A stretch of DNA of 64,000 nucleotides, taken from positions 1 to 64,000 of the forward strand of contig JBKECN010000088.1 in the NCBI GenBank assembly GCA_047974565.1, read 5' to 3'. Under the pieces are notes generated by a model. It did no database searches, was not told the DNA's origin, and was given only the letters and a program-made list of their open reading frames with translations. Position 1 is the stretch's first letter; each line of letters starts with the position of its first letter. The translations under genes were made by a program, and so were the position numbers. Below are positions 52,476-61,886 of the stretch, piece by piece. This DNA is from JBDIAG01 sp047974565 (GTDB lineage: Bacteria; Actinomycetota; Actinomycetes; Actinomycetales; CAWJMD01).

Positions 52476-53924
52476 GTGCGTGACGCGGCGGTCATCGGGT
52501 CAGGTCCGAACGGCCTGGCCGCGGCGGTCATCCTGGCCCGTGCCGGGCTGTCGGTGCAGGTGATCGAGGCCGAGACGACACTCGGCGGCGGCGCCCGCAC
52601 CCTGGACCTTGGGCTGGCGCCCGGCGTCACCCACGACATCTGCTCGGCTGTCCACCCGATGGCGGTGGCCTCACCCTTCTTCCGGGCCTTCGACCTGCCG
52701 GGTCGGGGAGTGCGGCTCCTGCACCCGCAGATCGCCTACGCCCAGCCGCTGGATCGCGCCCGGGCCGCCCTGGCCTGGCGGGATCTGGACCGGACCGCAA
52801 CGGCTCTCGGTCCGGATGCGGGGCTCTGGCGGCGCCTGCTGGGCCCCCTGGCCGCGCACCCGGACGACCTTGTGGACGCCGCACTGGGCGATCGAGACCG
52901 ACTGCCCCGCAAGCTCGGTGCTGCGCTCGCCTTCGGGGCCCGGGTGGTCGCCCAGGGCGGGCCGTGGTGGTCGGTGCCCTTTCGGACCGATGCCGCGCCG
53001 GCCCTGCTGACCGGCGCCATCATGCATGCCATCACCCCGATGCCACGCCTGTCTGCCGCCGGCGCGGGTCTGTTACTGGCGGGTTTGGCCCATGCCGGGG
53101 GATGGCCCATCCCAGCCGGTGGCTCCCAGGCGATCACCGATGCCATGGTCGCCGACCTACGCGCCCATGGAGCCCAACTGGACGCCGGTCGGCCGGTGCG
53201 CTCCTTCACGGACCTGCCACCGGCGCGCAGCTATCTCTTCGACACCACTCCTCGAGCCCTGGCCGACATTCTCGGCGGGCTTCTGCCGGCCCGACAGGCT
53301 CGGGTGCTGCGCAGGTTCCGGTACGGCAACGCCGCGGCCAAGGTCGACTTCGTGCTCCGCGGCCCGGTGCCCTGGGCGAACCCGTCGGTGGGGCGGGCCG
53401 GCACCGTCCACGTCGGCGGCACCAGGGCCGAACTGGCCAGGGCAGAGGCACAGATCGCAGCCGGACGGCACGCCGACACCCCACCGGTGCTGCTCAGCGA
53501 CCCTGCGGTCGTCGACCCGGATCGAGAGGTCGGCGGGCTACGGCCGCTGTGGACGTACGCGCACGTGCCCGCTTACTCCACGCGTGACCTGACCGGCGAG
53601 GTCATCGCCGCGGTGGAACGTTTCGCTCCTGGTTTTCGCGACGTCGTGGTGGCAGCCCGCTGCACGCCCGCCGCAGACTTGCACGAGCACAACGCCAACT
53701 ACATCGGTGGCGACATCGCCGCCGGCGCGGTCACTCTGGGGCAGGTGATCGCTCGTCCGACGCTGCCGCCGGATCCCTACCGGGTGAGGGTTCCCGGGAT
53801 CTATCTGTGTTCGGCCTCGACCGCCCCTGGCCCCGGGGTGCATGGCCTGTGCGGGGCCTACGCCGCCCGACGCGCGCTGCGTGAGCGATTCGGGATCCGC
53901 TCGCTGCCCTACCTGGGGGTGTGA
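52476..53924 (+). CDS. FAD-dependent oxidoreductase (phytoene-desaturase-like)
   Basis: A 482-residue flavoprotein. The dinucleotide fold starts VIGSGPNGLAAAVILARAG, with VIEAETTLGGGARTLD following; the C-terminus has YLCSASTAPGPGVHGLCG, typical of CrtI/amine-oxidase-like NAD(P)/FAD proteins. The GTG at 52476 is within 20 bp of the LytR_C stop. The gene is convergent with a phytoene synthase gene, but this subgroup is often not involved in carotenoids, so the substrate is uncertain. Confidence 0.8.
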   Translation: MRDAAVIGSGPNGLAAAVILARAGLSVQVIEAETTLGGGARTLDLGLAPGVTHDICSAVHPMAVASPFFRAFDLPGRGVRLLHPQIAYAQPLDRARAALAWRDLDRTATALGPDAGLWRRLLGPLAAHPDDLVDAALGDRDRLPRKLGAALAFGARVVAQGGPWWSVPFRTDAAPALLTGAIMHAITPMPRLSAAGAGLLLAGLAHAGGWPIPAGGSQAITDAMVADLRAHGAQLDAGRPVRSFTDLPPARSYLFDTTPRALADILGGLLPARQARVLRRFRYGNAAAKVDFVLRGPVPWANPSVGRAGTVHVGGTRAELARAEAQIAAGRHADTPPVLLSDPAVVDPDREVGGLRPLWTYAHVPAYSTRDLTGEVIAAVERFAPGFRDVVVAARCTPAADLHEHNANYIGGDIAAGAVTLGQVIARPTLPPDPYRVRVPGIYLCSASTAPGPGVHGLCGAYAARRALRERFGIRSLPYLGV

Positions 53925-54018
53925 CCTCCGGCAGGCGGCGATATGACCCGGGGCCTGGGCGGTGGCGGCATGGGAAAGGCACCGTGACCTCGGTGGGCGG
54001 GGATGTGAGGTCCCTGGG

Positions 54019-55116
54019 TCAGCACCGGGACTGGGCCCAGTTCTGATGGGGCCGAGCCCGTACCACCTGCGCCGCAGCCACCCGAGCCTTGCGAGTCGTG
54101 GGTACCCGCAGCCGTCCTGAGAAGATGTCGTAGTCCGCGTCCTCGATCAGGTCGAGGATCTGCGCGTACAGCATCCGGGCCGCGTTGACGCAGCGTTGGC
54201 CGGCCGGATTCAGGTGGGGCACACCGTCCGCCGCCACCTGGTAGAGCCTTCTGTTCCGGTCGATCTGGAAGGCCATCAGGGCGCGCCAGCCGGGAGTCAC
54301 CCGGCGTTCCCGCGGGTCGGTGTCGAAGCGGTCCAGATCCTCCTGCGGCAGGTAGATGCGGCCGCGATCGAGGTCCTCCTCGACATCGCGCAGGAAGTTC
54401 GTCAACTGGAAGGCCAGACCCAGGTGGCGGGCCGATTCGTGGGCGGCTCGGCGGGCGTCCACGTCCTCGCGAGTGGTGCCCGGCCGCAGCACAGGCAGCA
54501 TCATCTCCCCGATGACTGCCGCTGAACCGTCCATGTAACCGCACAGGTCGTCCCACGTCTGGTACTCGGTGACGGTGAGGTCGGCCGTCATGGCGGCGAA
54601 GAAGCGCTCGAAGTACTCCCGTGGCAGTCCGAGTTCGCGCACGGTGTGATGGATTGCCTGCATCGTGGGGTTCGCGCTGGCCCCGGGCGTCGGGTTCGAC
54701 CCGGTGGGCGGTGCGGCTTCACCGGTGAGGCCGGGGTCGTGCGGCGAGTCAGGCTCGTGCGGGAAGCCTGGGTCGTTGGGGTTCCCGGGCTCGTGGGGGA
54801 AGCCAGGCTCGTGGGGGGAGGGCTCGACTTCCAGGCCAGCCCCGGCGGAGCTGAAATCCAGCCCGGTGAAGAAGGAGTCCGCGAACCGGTGCAGCCGCAT
54901 CTGGATGTGATCCGCGGAGGATCCCGGTGGGGCCAGGTCGACGATGTCGTCGGCCAGCCGGCACAGCGCGTAGATGGCGTATACGTGCCGACGTTGGGCC
55001 CGAGGGAGCAGGGCCGCGCCCCAGAAGTACGTCGTACCGTGGGCGCGGGTGAGTCGGGCACAGGCCCGGTAGCCCGCGGCCAGCTGCCGTCGAGCCGGGT
55101 TCGGCTGCTCGCTCAT
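54019..55116 (-). CDS. phytoene/squalene synthase-family prenyltransferase with a Pro-rich repeat insert
   Basis: A 365-residue head-to-head prenyl synthase. The first Asp-rich motif is in LCRLADDIVDLAPPG (residues 52-66), and the second in NFLRDVEEDLDRGRIYLP; DYDIFSGRLRVP follows. Between them residues ~92-150 form an unusual insert made of repeats HEPGFP, HEPGNPND, PGFPHEPDSPHDPG. Family members normally have a short loop there. ATG 55116 overlaps the photolyase stop (ATGA). The pair is divergent from a light-type MerR/B12 regulator, so the product is probably a protective carotenoid or hopanoid-type triterpene; which one is not decidable. Confidence 0.85.
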   Translation of the reverse strand: MSEQPNPARRQLAAGYRACARLTRAHGTTYFWGAALLPRAQRRHVYAIYALCRLADDIVDLAPPGSSADHIQMRLHRFADSFFTGLDFSSAGAGLEVEPSPHEPGFPHEPGNPNDPGFPHEPDSPHDPGLTGEAAPPTGSNPTPGASANPTMQAIHHTVRELGLPREYFERFFAAMTADLTVTEYQTWDDLCGYMDGSAAVIGEMMLPVLRPGTTREDVDARRAAHESARHLGLAFQLTNFLRDVEEDLDRGRIYLPQEDLDRFDTDPRERRVTPGWRALMAFQIDRNRRLYQVAADGVPHLNPAGQRCVNAARMLYAQILDLIEDADYDIFSGRLRVPTTRKARVAAAQVVRARPHQNWAQSRC

Positions 55117-56558
55117 GCTCGTGCCTCCTGGTACCAGGCGAGGGTGCGGGCACGCTCCTCGGCGTGGTCGACGATTCGTTGGGGGTACCCGTGGTGGTAG
55201 CCGTCCGGGGCCTTCCACGGTTCGTGGACCGCCCGGCCGGGCAGGTGCCGCAGCTCGGGAATCCAGCGGCGCACATAGTCGCCGTCCGGGTCGAAGCGCA
55301 CTCCCTGGGTGACCGGGTTGAAGACCCGGAAGTACGGGGCGGCGTCCGTGCCGGTGCCGGCCACCCACTGCCATCCCTGGTTGTTGGACGACACATCGCC
55401 GTCGAGCAGGTGGTCCAGGAAGTGCCGGGCCCCGAGCGTCCAGGGCGCGTGCAGATCCTTGACCAGGAAGGACGCGGTGAGCATCCGCAGCCGGTTGTGC
55501 ATGAAGCCCTCCGCGAGCAGCTGACGCATGCCCGCATCGACCATCGGGAATCCCGTGCGGCCGGCTCGCCAGGCCGCCACCAGTTCCTCGTCACAGCCGG
55601 GAAGGTGGGAGTTATCCCCGGGCCCGCCCCCGATCGGACGCAGGTCCTGCCAGGCCGAGTCCGGGCGGTGATAGAGCACGTCGGCGTAGAACTCCCGCCA
55701 GCAGAGCTCGGCGACGAACCGCCGACCGGCGGGGGTGTGGGCTGCTCCGACCTGTGCCAGGTCAGCCAGCAGCGTACGGGGATGCAACTCGCCATACTTC
55801 AGCGGAATGGAGGCCCGACTGGTGCTGTCCAGGTCCGGGCGGTCCCGGTCGGTGTCGTAGCCCGCCAGGCCCGACTCCAGCCAGTTCCGCCAGTGCCGTA
55901 GCGCCGCGTTCTCCCCGGCTTCTCGCCCGCTGAGGGACGGCTCGTCCCGCTCTGCCGCTGTTGTGTCGTCGGGTGCCGCCGACGCATCGTCGTAGGTCGT
56001 CTTATCTGTCCCAGGGCCCTTGGGCAGGGGATCGCTCGGCAGTCCGTCCACCCAGGTCACTTCCGGTGCAGGACCTGCCGGGGCAGGCGCGCCGTGATCC
56101 AGCCACGCGCGGTGGAAGGGGGTGAAGACCGCGAACGGAGTTCCGGCCCGCGTGTGCAGGATCCCTGGCCCGATGGCGTAGGGACTACCCGTGGCCGTCA
56201 GGTGACGTGCCCTCGCGGCCAGCGCGGCGCGTACCCGATCGTCCCGGGCGCGACCGTACGGCGTGGTCTCGGCGCTGACGTGCACTCGGGTCGCCCCCAC
56301 CTCCTCGGCCAGGGCGGGGATCACCTCCTGCGGGGTGCCGACCCGGATCACCAGAGCCCCACCGGTGCGCCTGTGCAGGTCCATCACCGACGCAAGGAGG
56401 CGAGCGGAACGCGCTTGCGGACGGCGCAGCAGCCTGGGATCGCAGACGAAGACTCCGAGCACCCCGCCACCCTCGGCGCTCGCCTCCGCGTGGGCCGCCA
56501 GGAGGGCCGGGTGATCGGTGAGCCGAAGGTCACGTCGGAACCACATGAGGGTCGTCAC
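55113..56558 (-). CDS. phr: deoxyribodipyrimidine photolyase
   Basis: A 481-residue cryptochrome/photolyase protein that repairs UV dimers with blue light. The N-terminal domain (LMWFRRDLRLTDHPAL) and the FAD-binding half (ELCWREFYADVLYHRP, GFPMVDAGMRQLLAEGFMHN, FNPVTQGVRFDPDGDYVRRW in parts) are complete. GTG 56558 is chosen, with GGAGG upstream. It is first in a two-gene unit with the prenyl synthase. A 40-residue acidic linker (residues ~200-240) is longer than usual. Confidence 0.93.
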   Translation of the reverse strand: MTTLMWFRRDLRLTDHPALLAAHAEASAEGGGVLGVFVCDPRLLRRPQARSARLLASVMDLHRRTGGALVIRVGTPQEVIPALAEEVGATRVHVSAETTPYGRARDDRVRAALAARARHLTATGSPYAIGPGILHTRAGTPFAVFTPFHRAWLDHGAPAPAGPAPEVTWVDGLPSDPLPKGPGTDKTTYDDASAAPDDTTAAERDEPSLSGREAGENAALRHWRNWLESGLAGYDTDRDRPDLDSTSRASIPLKYGELHPRTLLADLAQVGAAHTPAGRRFVAELCWREFYADVLYHRPDSAWQDLRPIGGGPGDNSHLPGCDEELVAAWRAGRTGFPMVDAGMRQLLAEGFMHNRLRMLTASFLVKDLHAPWTLGARHFLDHLLDGDVSSNNQGWQWVAGTGTDAAPYFRVFNPVTQGVRFDPDGDYVRRWIPELRHLPGRAVHEPWKAPDGYHHGYPQRIVDHAEERARTLAWYQEARA

Positions 56559-57002
56559 TGGCCGATGCACCTCCAGGGTGTGTGACCTGGCCCGCCAGTG
56601 CGGCCACGCGAGACCGGCCACGATGCTGGCGGTCGGCACTGGTCCCGCTCGCCACGTGGTGCTGACGGACTGGTCGCGACGGATGCTGCCGGTCTAAGCC
56701 GGGTCTGGTCGGACGGATACCCCGAGTCAACCATCGTGACGCAGGATGTGCAACCTTTGTATAAGGTTTAGCGACGCGTGCGGACTGGTATGGGTGTACT
56801 GGGTAATGTCCGGCAACGGCGACACGTTCGGACATCTCCGATCTGGCGAGTCGCGGCGCGGAGTCGGATGGAGGTGCCTGAACGGGACCGGGCGAGGTCG
56901 AAGTAGACCAAAGTGGAGTGAACCGGCCGAAGGACACCAGGCTGGGCGTGAACGCGGTCGGAATCACCCGCGGTCACGTGACTTACCGCAGAGGAGCGGC
57001 GC
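56559..57002. promoter_or_regulatory. light-type divergent promoter region with an AACCTT palindrome
   Basis: The 444-bp gap between the photolyase gene and the MerR/B12 regulator gene has no coding features. It contains AACCTT-TGTAT-AAGGTT (56752-56768), a perfect 6-bp inverted repeat with a TGTAT centre in an AT-rich island, the best candidate for the regulator's operator. Another possible half site lies near 56743. CarH/LitR proteins are known to bind such AT-rich repeats in the dark. Confidence 0.6.
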
Positions 57003-58340
57003 ATGTACACGATCAAGCGCGCTGCCGAGTTGACGGGGATCCCCCAGGCCACCTTGCGCGCCTGGGAACGGCGGTATCGCATCGTGGCGCCCGGCCGCTC
57101 GACCGGCGGCTACCGGCTGTACGACGACGAGGCGATCCGTCGGCTGCGGATGATGCGGACCCTGGTGGCCACCGGGCTGTCTCCCGCGCGCGCGGCCGAG
57201 CAGTTGGCCAACCGCTCCTCCGGACGCAGGCAGGCCCCGCCGGACGAGCCGGGCACCAGGGCCTCATCGTCGGCTGTGGCGCACCCCGTGGGCGCGCCTC
57301 CCGACGGCGCAGACGCCACCGACCTTGCTGCGGGCCCGAGGCACCCAGGAGGTGTTCGCCCGGCGTCCCCGTCTGGGCCGTCGGTCTCGACGCCGACTTC
57401 GTCGCAGTCGGCTCCGCCAACCCCGTCTGGCCCCGGGTCGCAACCGCCCGCCTCGGCCGGGCTCGGCCCGAGCCGGGTCGGGGTCGCCCGCCACCAGCCA
57501 TCCGCCCACCCGGGGGTCCTGGCCGATCAGGTCGGCACCGGCGCCGGCACCGGCACCGAGTCGGTCGCCGACGACCTCGACGGGCGCGCCTTCAACCGGC
57601 CCGGGCGTACCGTCGGCCGGAGCGTCCGCGGCACCTTCCCCGATCATGCCGGGCACCCGAACCGCCCCGGGAGAGGCGCAGGCGCCTTCGGTCGCACCGA
57701 CACCGCTGACCGGCTGGGGGAGCGATTCGTCAGCGCCGCCATGTCGATGGACAATCGCGAACTCGTGTCCACCCTCGATTCGGCCTTCGTGCTCGGCGAG
57801 TTCGAGGACGTCGTGGATCTGTGGCTGATGCCCACGCTGGTGGAGATCGGCCGGCGGTGGGAGGCGGGTCACCTGTCCGTGGCTGCCGAGCATCTGGTGT
57901 CCGCTGCCGTGCTGAGGCGGTTGGCGACGTGCTTCGACACCAGTGGCAGCGACATGGGCGAGCCGGTGCTGCTGGTCGGGCTGGCGCCCGGGTCGCGGCA
58001 CGAGATCGGTGTCCTGGCCTTCGCCGTGGCCTGCCGACGGCTGGGCGTGGCCACTGTCTACCTGGGTGCGGACGTGCCGGTCGAGGGTTGGCGAGAGGCG
58101 GTCCGAGCCACCGGGGTGCGTGCGGTGGTGCTCGGGATAGGGGCCTGCGACGACCCGCGCGAGATGGCTCGGGTGGTGGAGGCACTCACCTCCCACAGTG
58201 CCGAGTTGCGGGTCTTCGTGGGCGGTTCCAGACAAGGCGAGGCGCCGGTGCAGGCGGTGCGGTTGGGCCACCGGATCGGCCCCGCCGCCAGTTGGCTCTG
58301 CGACGAACTGGCCTACTCGTCCAGAAGCCCCAGCAGGTAG
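57003..58340 (+). CDS. MerR-family, B12-dependent light regulator (CarH/LitR-like)
   Basis: A 445-residue regulator. Residues 1-70 are a MerR helix-turn-helix (YTIKRAAELTGIPQATLRAW). A Pro/Gly/Ser/Thr-rich disordered linker of ~160 residues follows, longer than in the Thermus and Myxococcus proteins. The C-terminal half has the helical cap with WEAGHLSVAAEHLVSAAV, and the B12 domain with SRHEIGVLAFA, in which the His would hold cobalamin. CarH uses adenosylcobalamin to repress carotenoid and photolyase genes in the dark; here it is divergent from those genes. Its 3' end overlaps rfbA by 28 bp. Confidence 0.87.
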   Translation: MYTIKRAAELTGIPQATLRAWERRYRIVAPGRSTGGYRLYDDEAIRRLRMMRTLVATGLSPARAAEQLANRSSGRRQAPPDEPGTRASSSAVAHPVGAPPDGADATDLAAGPRHPGGVRPASPSGPSVSTPTSSQSAPPTPSGPGSQPPASAGLGPSRVGVARHQPSAHPGVLADQVGTGAGTGTESVADDLDGRAFNRPGRTVGRSVRGTFPDHAGHPNRPGRGAGAFGRTDTADRLGERFVSAAMSMDNRELVSTLDSAFVLGEFEDVVDLWLMPTLVEIGRRWEAGHLSVAAEHLVSAAVLRRLATCFDTSGSDMGEPVLLVGLAPGSRHEIGVLAFAVACRRLGVATVYLGADVPVEGWREAVRATGVRAVVLGIGACDDPREMARVVEALTSHSAELRVFVGGSRQGEAPVQAVRLGHRIGPAASWLCDELAYSSRSPSR

Positions 58341-59176
58341 TTGCCGTAGCCGGACTTCGTCAGCGGCTCGGCCACAGTGCGCAGGGCGTCGTCGGTGAGG
58401 ACTCCGGCTCGCCAGGCCGCCTCTTCGGGGCAACCGATCTGCAGACCCTGTCGGGCTTGCAGAGTGCGCACGAAGTTGCTTGCGTCGTTCAGCGAGTCGA
58501 AGGTGCCGGTGTCCAGCCAGGCCGTTCCCCGTGGCAGTTGCACGACCTCCAAGGTCCCCGCCCGCAGGTAGTGCCGCATCACATCGACGATCTCCAACTC
58601 GCCGCGCGCCGACGGGGTGAGTCCCTCGGCCACACCCACCACGTCCGCATCGAAGAAGTACAGCCCCGGGATGGCCAGGTGCGAGCGCGGGACGGCTGGT
58701 TTCTCCTCGATGGCCACCGGGCGACTCTGCTCGTCGAGTTCGACCACGCCGTAGGCGCGCGGATCCTTGACCCAGTAGCCGAAGATGGTCCCCCCTGAGG
58801 TGTCGGCGTGGCGGATCATCTCTTCTCTGAGTCCGGACCCGTGAAAGATGTTGTCTCCGAGGATGAGCGCTGCCTGCTCGCCGTCCAGGAAGTCGGCGGC
58901 GAGGGTGAACGCCTGGGCCAGGCCGGCGGGGGTGGGCTGCACCGTGTACCCGATCGAGATGCCGAACTGGGAGCCGTCCCCCAACAGCCGTCGGAACTGG
59001 TCCGCGTCGTGGGGGGTGGTGATCACCAGCACCTCCCGGACGCCGGCCTCGATGAGGGTGCAGAGCGGGTAGTAGATCATCGGCTTGTCGTAGACCGGGA
59101 CGAGCTGCTTGCTCACGCCCTGGGTCACCGGGTGCAGACGGCTGCCGGTCCCCCCGGCCAGGATGATTCCTCGCAT
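58313..59176 (-). CDS. rfbA: glucose-1-phosphate thymidylyltransferase
   Basis: A 287-residue enzyme that makes dTDP-glucose. MRGIILAGGTGSRLHPVTQG with KQLVPVYDKPMIYYPL and GDNIFHG (catalytic region), and GTAWLDTGTFDSL are family signatures. The ATG at 59176 is preferred; the frame continues further upstream but loses similarity. It is divergent from rfbB, which starts 91 bp away, and runs into the 3' end of the MerR-type gene with a 28-bp convergent overlap. Confidence 0.93.
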   Translation of the reverse strand: MRGIILAGGTGSRLHPVTQGVSKQLVPVYDKPMIYYPLCTLIEAGVREVLVITTPHDADQFRRLLGDGSQFGISIGYTVQPTPAGLAQAFTLAADFLDGEQAALILGDNIFHGSGLREEMIRHADTSGGTIFGYWVKDPRAYGVVELDEQSRPVAIEEKPAVPRSHLAIPGLYFFDADVVGVAEGLTPSARGELEIVDVMRHYLRAGTLEVVQLPRGTAWLDTGTFDSLNDASNFVRTLQARQGLQIGCPEEAAWRAGVLTDDALRTVAEPLTKSGYGNYLLGLLDE

Positions 59177-59267
59177 CCGCCAATCCTGGCATCGTCCCGG
59201 CACTCGGGGGCCGCTCAGGTGCGCCGGTCGTGGGCTGGTCTGCTCCGGGCTGCCGTAGCCTGACCCG

Positions 59268-60266
59268 GTGATGTCGATGCTGGTGACCGGTGGGGCAGGC
59301 TTCATCGGGTCGAACTTCGTGCGCTACGTGCTCGCCCACACCGATGCCCGGGTAACCGTGCTGGACGCCCTCACCTATGCGGGCAATCGGGCCTGCCTGG
59401 ACGGGCTCGACCCCAAACGGCTCACCTTCGTGCACGGCAATATCTGTGACGCCGAACTGGTGGACTCGCTCGTGGCGGACACCGACGTGCTGGTGCACTT
59501 CGCGGCCGAGTCGCACAACGACAACTCCCTGCTCGGGCCGGCCCCCTTCGTGCAGACCAATCTGGTGGGCACGTTCACCCTCTTGGAGGCGGTCCGCAAG
59601 CACGGCACCCGGCTGCACCACATCTCCACCGACGAGGTCTACGGCGACCTCGAACTGGACGACCCGTCCCGGTTCACCGAGACCACGCCGTACAACCCGT
59701 CGAGTCCCTACTCCTCCACCAAGGCGGGCTCGGACCTGCTGGTGCGGGCGTGGGTCCGGTCCTTCGGCGTCGCCGCCACGATCAGCAACTGCTCCAACAA
59801 CTACGGGCCGTACCAGCACGTGGAGAAGTTCATCCCGCGCCAGATCACCAACGTCCTGGACGGGGCCCGTCCCAAGGTGTACGGCGCGGGGGCCAACGTG
59901 CGGGACTGGATCCACGCCAACGACCATTCCAGTGCGGTGCTGCGCATCATCGAGTCCGGCAGGGTTGGGGAGACGTACCTGATCGGTGCCGACGGGGAGC
60001 AGTCCAACCTGGAGGTGGTCCGGCTCATCCTCACTCTCCTCGGCGAGCCGGCCGACGCCTACGACCAGGTCACCGACCGAGCCGGGCACGACCTTCGCTA
60101 CGCCATCGACTCGACCAAACTGCGCACCGAACTGGGATGGCGTCCCCGGTACCAGGACTTCGCCGCAGGCATCGCCGACACGATCGACTGGTACCGCGAG
60201 CACCAGGACTGGTGGCGGCCGCAGAAGGCAGCCACCGAGGCCCGATACGCCAGGGCCGGCCAGTGA
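59268..60266 (+). CDS. rfbB: dTDP-glucose 4,6-dehydratase
   Basis: A 332-residue SDR enzyme, second step of dTDP-rhamnose synthesis. VTGGAGFIGSNFVRYV, the STDEVYGDL catalytic segment and YSSTKAGSD (YxxxK) are clear; NCSNNYGPYQHVEKFIPR follows. GTG 59268 or ATG 59271 are possible starts; TAGCCT at 59256-59261 lies 6-9 nt upstream and suggests a leaderless mRNA. Tandem 18-bp repeats follow the stop. Confidence 0.93.
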   Translation: MMSMLVTGGAGFIGSNFVRYVLAHTDARVTVLDALTYAGNRACLDGLDPKRLTFVHGNICDAELVDSLVADTDVLVHFAAESHNDNSLLGPAPFVQTNLVGTFTLLEAVRKHGTRLHHISTDEVYGDLELDDPSRFTETTPYNPSSPYSSTKAGSDLLVRAWVRSFGVAATISNCSNNYGPYQHVEKFIPRQITNVLDGARPKVYGAGANVRDWIHANDHSSAVLRIIESGRVGETYLIGADGEQSNLEVVRLILTLLGEPADAYDQVTDRAGHDLRYAIDSTKLRTELGWRPRYQDFAAGIADTIDWYREHQDWWRPQKAATEARYARAGQ

Positions 60267-60276
60267 GCCACAGCAC

Positions 60277-60330
60277 GCTAGTCAGTCACGACCAGCTAGT
60301 CAGTCGCGACCGGCTAGTCAGTCGCAACCG
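60277..60330. repeat. 18-bp tandem repeat, three copies
   Basis: GCTAGTCAGTCACGACCA (60277-60294), GCTAGTCAGTCGCGACCG (60295-60312), GCTAGTCAGTCGCAACCG (60313-60330). They lie between rfbB and the fused rfbCD gene. Confidence 0.9.
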
Positions 60331-60375
60331 GGTCGACCGTTCGTCGGCCAGGTGGCGGCGTGGCGGGAGTCGAGG

Positions 60376-61827
60376 GTGAACGAGCTGGCGGTGCGCCGGA
60401 CCGCGATCCCTGGTCTCCTGGTGCTCGATCTGGCCGTGCACGGCGACAGCCGGGGCTGGTTCAAGGAGAACTGGCAACGCGCCTCGATGGTGTCGCTCGG
60501 CCTGCCCGACTTCGGCCCCGTGCAGAACAACATGTCCTTCAACGCAGACGTAGGGGTCACCCGTGGGGTGCACGCCGAGCCCTGGGACAAGCTCGTCTCG
60601 GTGGCCACCGGTCGGATCTTCGGGGCCTGGGTCGATCTGCGTGCCGGGGAGACCTTCGGACGGGTGGTGACCGCTGAGATCGGGCCGGAGACAGCTGTTT
60701 TCGTGCCCTACGGGGTTGGGAACGCCTTCCAGACGCTGCAGGCCGGCACGGTGTACTCCTATCTGGTCAACGATCACTGGTCGGCCACCGCGCGCGAGTC
60801 CTACACCTTCGTCAACCTCGCTGACCCAGCCCTGGGCATCGCCTGGCCGGTCCCCCTGGAGCAGGCCGAACTGTCCCAGGCGGACCGGGGCCACCCGATG
60901 CTCGACGAGATCACCCCGATGCCTGCCCGACCGGGGCGAGCCTCGGGTGGCGGGCCGGCGGACGACACCGGCGAGGGTGTCCTGGTGCTCGGCGGTGCCG
61001 GCCAGCTGGGTCGCGCGCTCGCGGCCCGGTTGCCGTCGGCGCGGGTGCTCGACCGATCCGGGTGCGACCTGACCGACCCGGCATCGGTCGCCGACCTGGC
61101 CCTGGACGGGGTGCACACCGTGATCAACGCCGCCGCCTACACCGCGGTGGACGAGGCCGAGACCCCGTCCGGAAGGCTGGCGGCCTGGGCCGCCAATGTC
61201 ACCGGGCCGGCCCGGCTTGCGGCCCGGTGCGCGGTCCACGACGTCCGCCTCGTGCACGTGTCCACCGATTACGTCTTCGACGGCACCCGACCCGAACACG
61301 AGGAGGACGAGCCGCCGAGCCCGCTGGGGGTGTACGGCCAGACCAAGGCGGCCGGGGACGCCGTGGTCGCGACCCTGCCACGGCACCTCGTGGTGCGCAC
61401 CTCGTGGGTCGTGGGGGACGGTCGTAATTTCGTCACCACGATGGCCGACCTCGCCGCCCGGGGGGTGAACCCCCAGGTGGTGGACGACCAGTTCGGGCGC
61501 CTCACCTTCGCCGAGGACCTGGCCGCCGGGATCTGGCACCTGGTGCGGCGGGACGCCCCGTCGGGCACCTACAACCTCAGCAACACCGGGCCGGTGACCA
61601 GCTGGGCGGATATCGCGGCCGAGGTCTTCACCTTGCGAGGACGCTCCGCTGCCGACGTGGTCAGAGTCAGTGCAGCCGAGTTCGCCGTCGCCCAGGCCCG
61701 CAACGGGCGGCACCCGGCCCCGCGTCCCAGGCATTCGACCCTGACGCTGCACAAACTCGCCGACACCGGCTTCGAGCCCGCCCCGGCTCAGCGGCGGCTC
61801 CGCGAATACCTGAGCCGGGCCACCTGA
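60376..61827 (+). CDS. rfbCD: fused dTDP-4-dehydrorhamnose 3,5-epimerase / reductase
   Basis: A 483-residue bifunctional enzyme. Residues 1-190 are RfbC-like (RGWFKENWQR, NNMSFNADVGVTRGVHAEPW with the catalytic His). Residues ~200-483 are RfbD-like (VLVLGGAGQLGRALAA, NAAAYTAVDEAE, YGQTKAAGD for YxxxK). The fusion occurs in several actinobacteria. GTG 60376 has GGGAG 6 nt upstream. With rfbA and rfbB the window encodes the full dTDP-L-rhamnose pathway. Confidence 0.92.
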   Translation: MNELAVRRTAIPGLLVLDLAVHGDSRGWFKENWQRASMVSLGLPDFGPVQNNMSFNADVGVTRGVHAEPWDKLVSVATGRIFGAWVDLRAGETFGRVVTAEIGPETAVFVPYGVGNAFQTLQAGTVYSYLVNDHWSATARESYTFVNLADPALGIAWPVPLEQAELSQADRGHPMLDEITPMPARPGRASGGGPADDTGEGVLVLGGAGQLGRALAARLPSARVLDRSGCDLTDPASVADLALDGVHTVINAAAYTAVDEAETPSGRLAAWAANVTGPARLAARCAVHDVRLVHVSTDYVFDGTRPEHEEDEPPSPLGVYGQTKAAGDAVVATLPRHLVVRTSWVVGDGRNFVTTMADLAARGVNPQVVDDQFGRLTFAEDLAAGIWHLVRRDAPSGTYNLSNTGPVTSWADIAAEVFTLRGRSAADVVRVSAAEFAVAQARNGRHPAPRPRHSTLTLHKLADTGFEPAPAQRRLREYLSRAT

Positions 61828-61886
61828 GGGTCTCGACCGGTCTTCGGCTGGCGTTCATCGGTGTCGATCCGCGTAGGGTGGGGGCC

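Noticed and set aside
52476..55116. Carotenoid operon made of the FAD oxidoreductase and the prenyl synthase
   Set aside because: The two genes are convergent, not co-transcribed, and the oxidoreductase belongs to a broad CrtI-like group; a shared pathway is not supported by the sequence alone.
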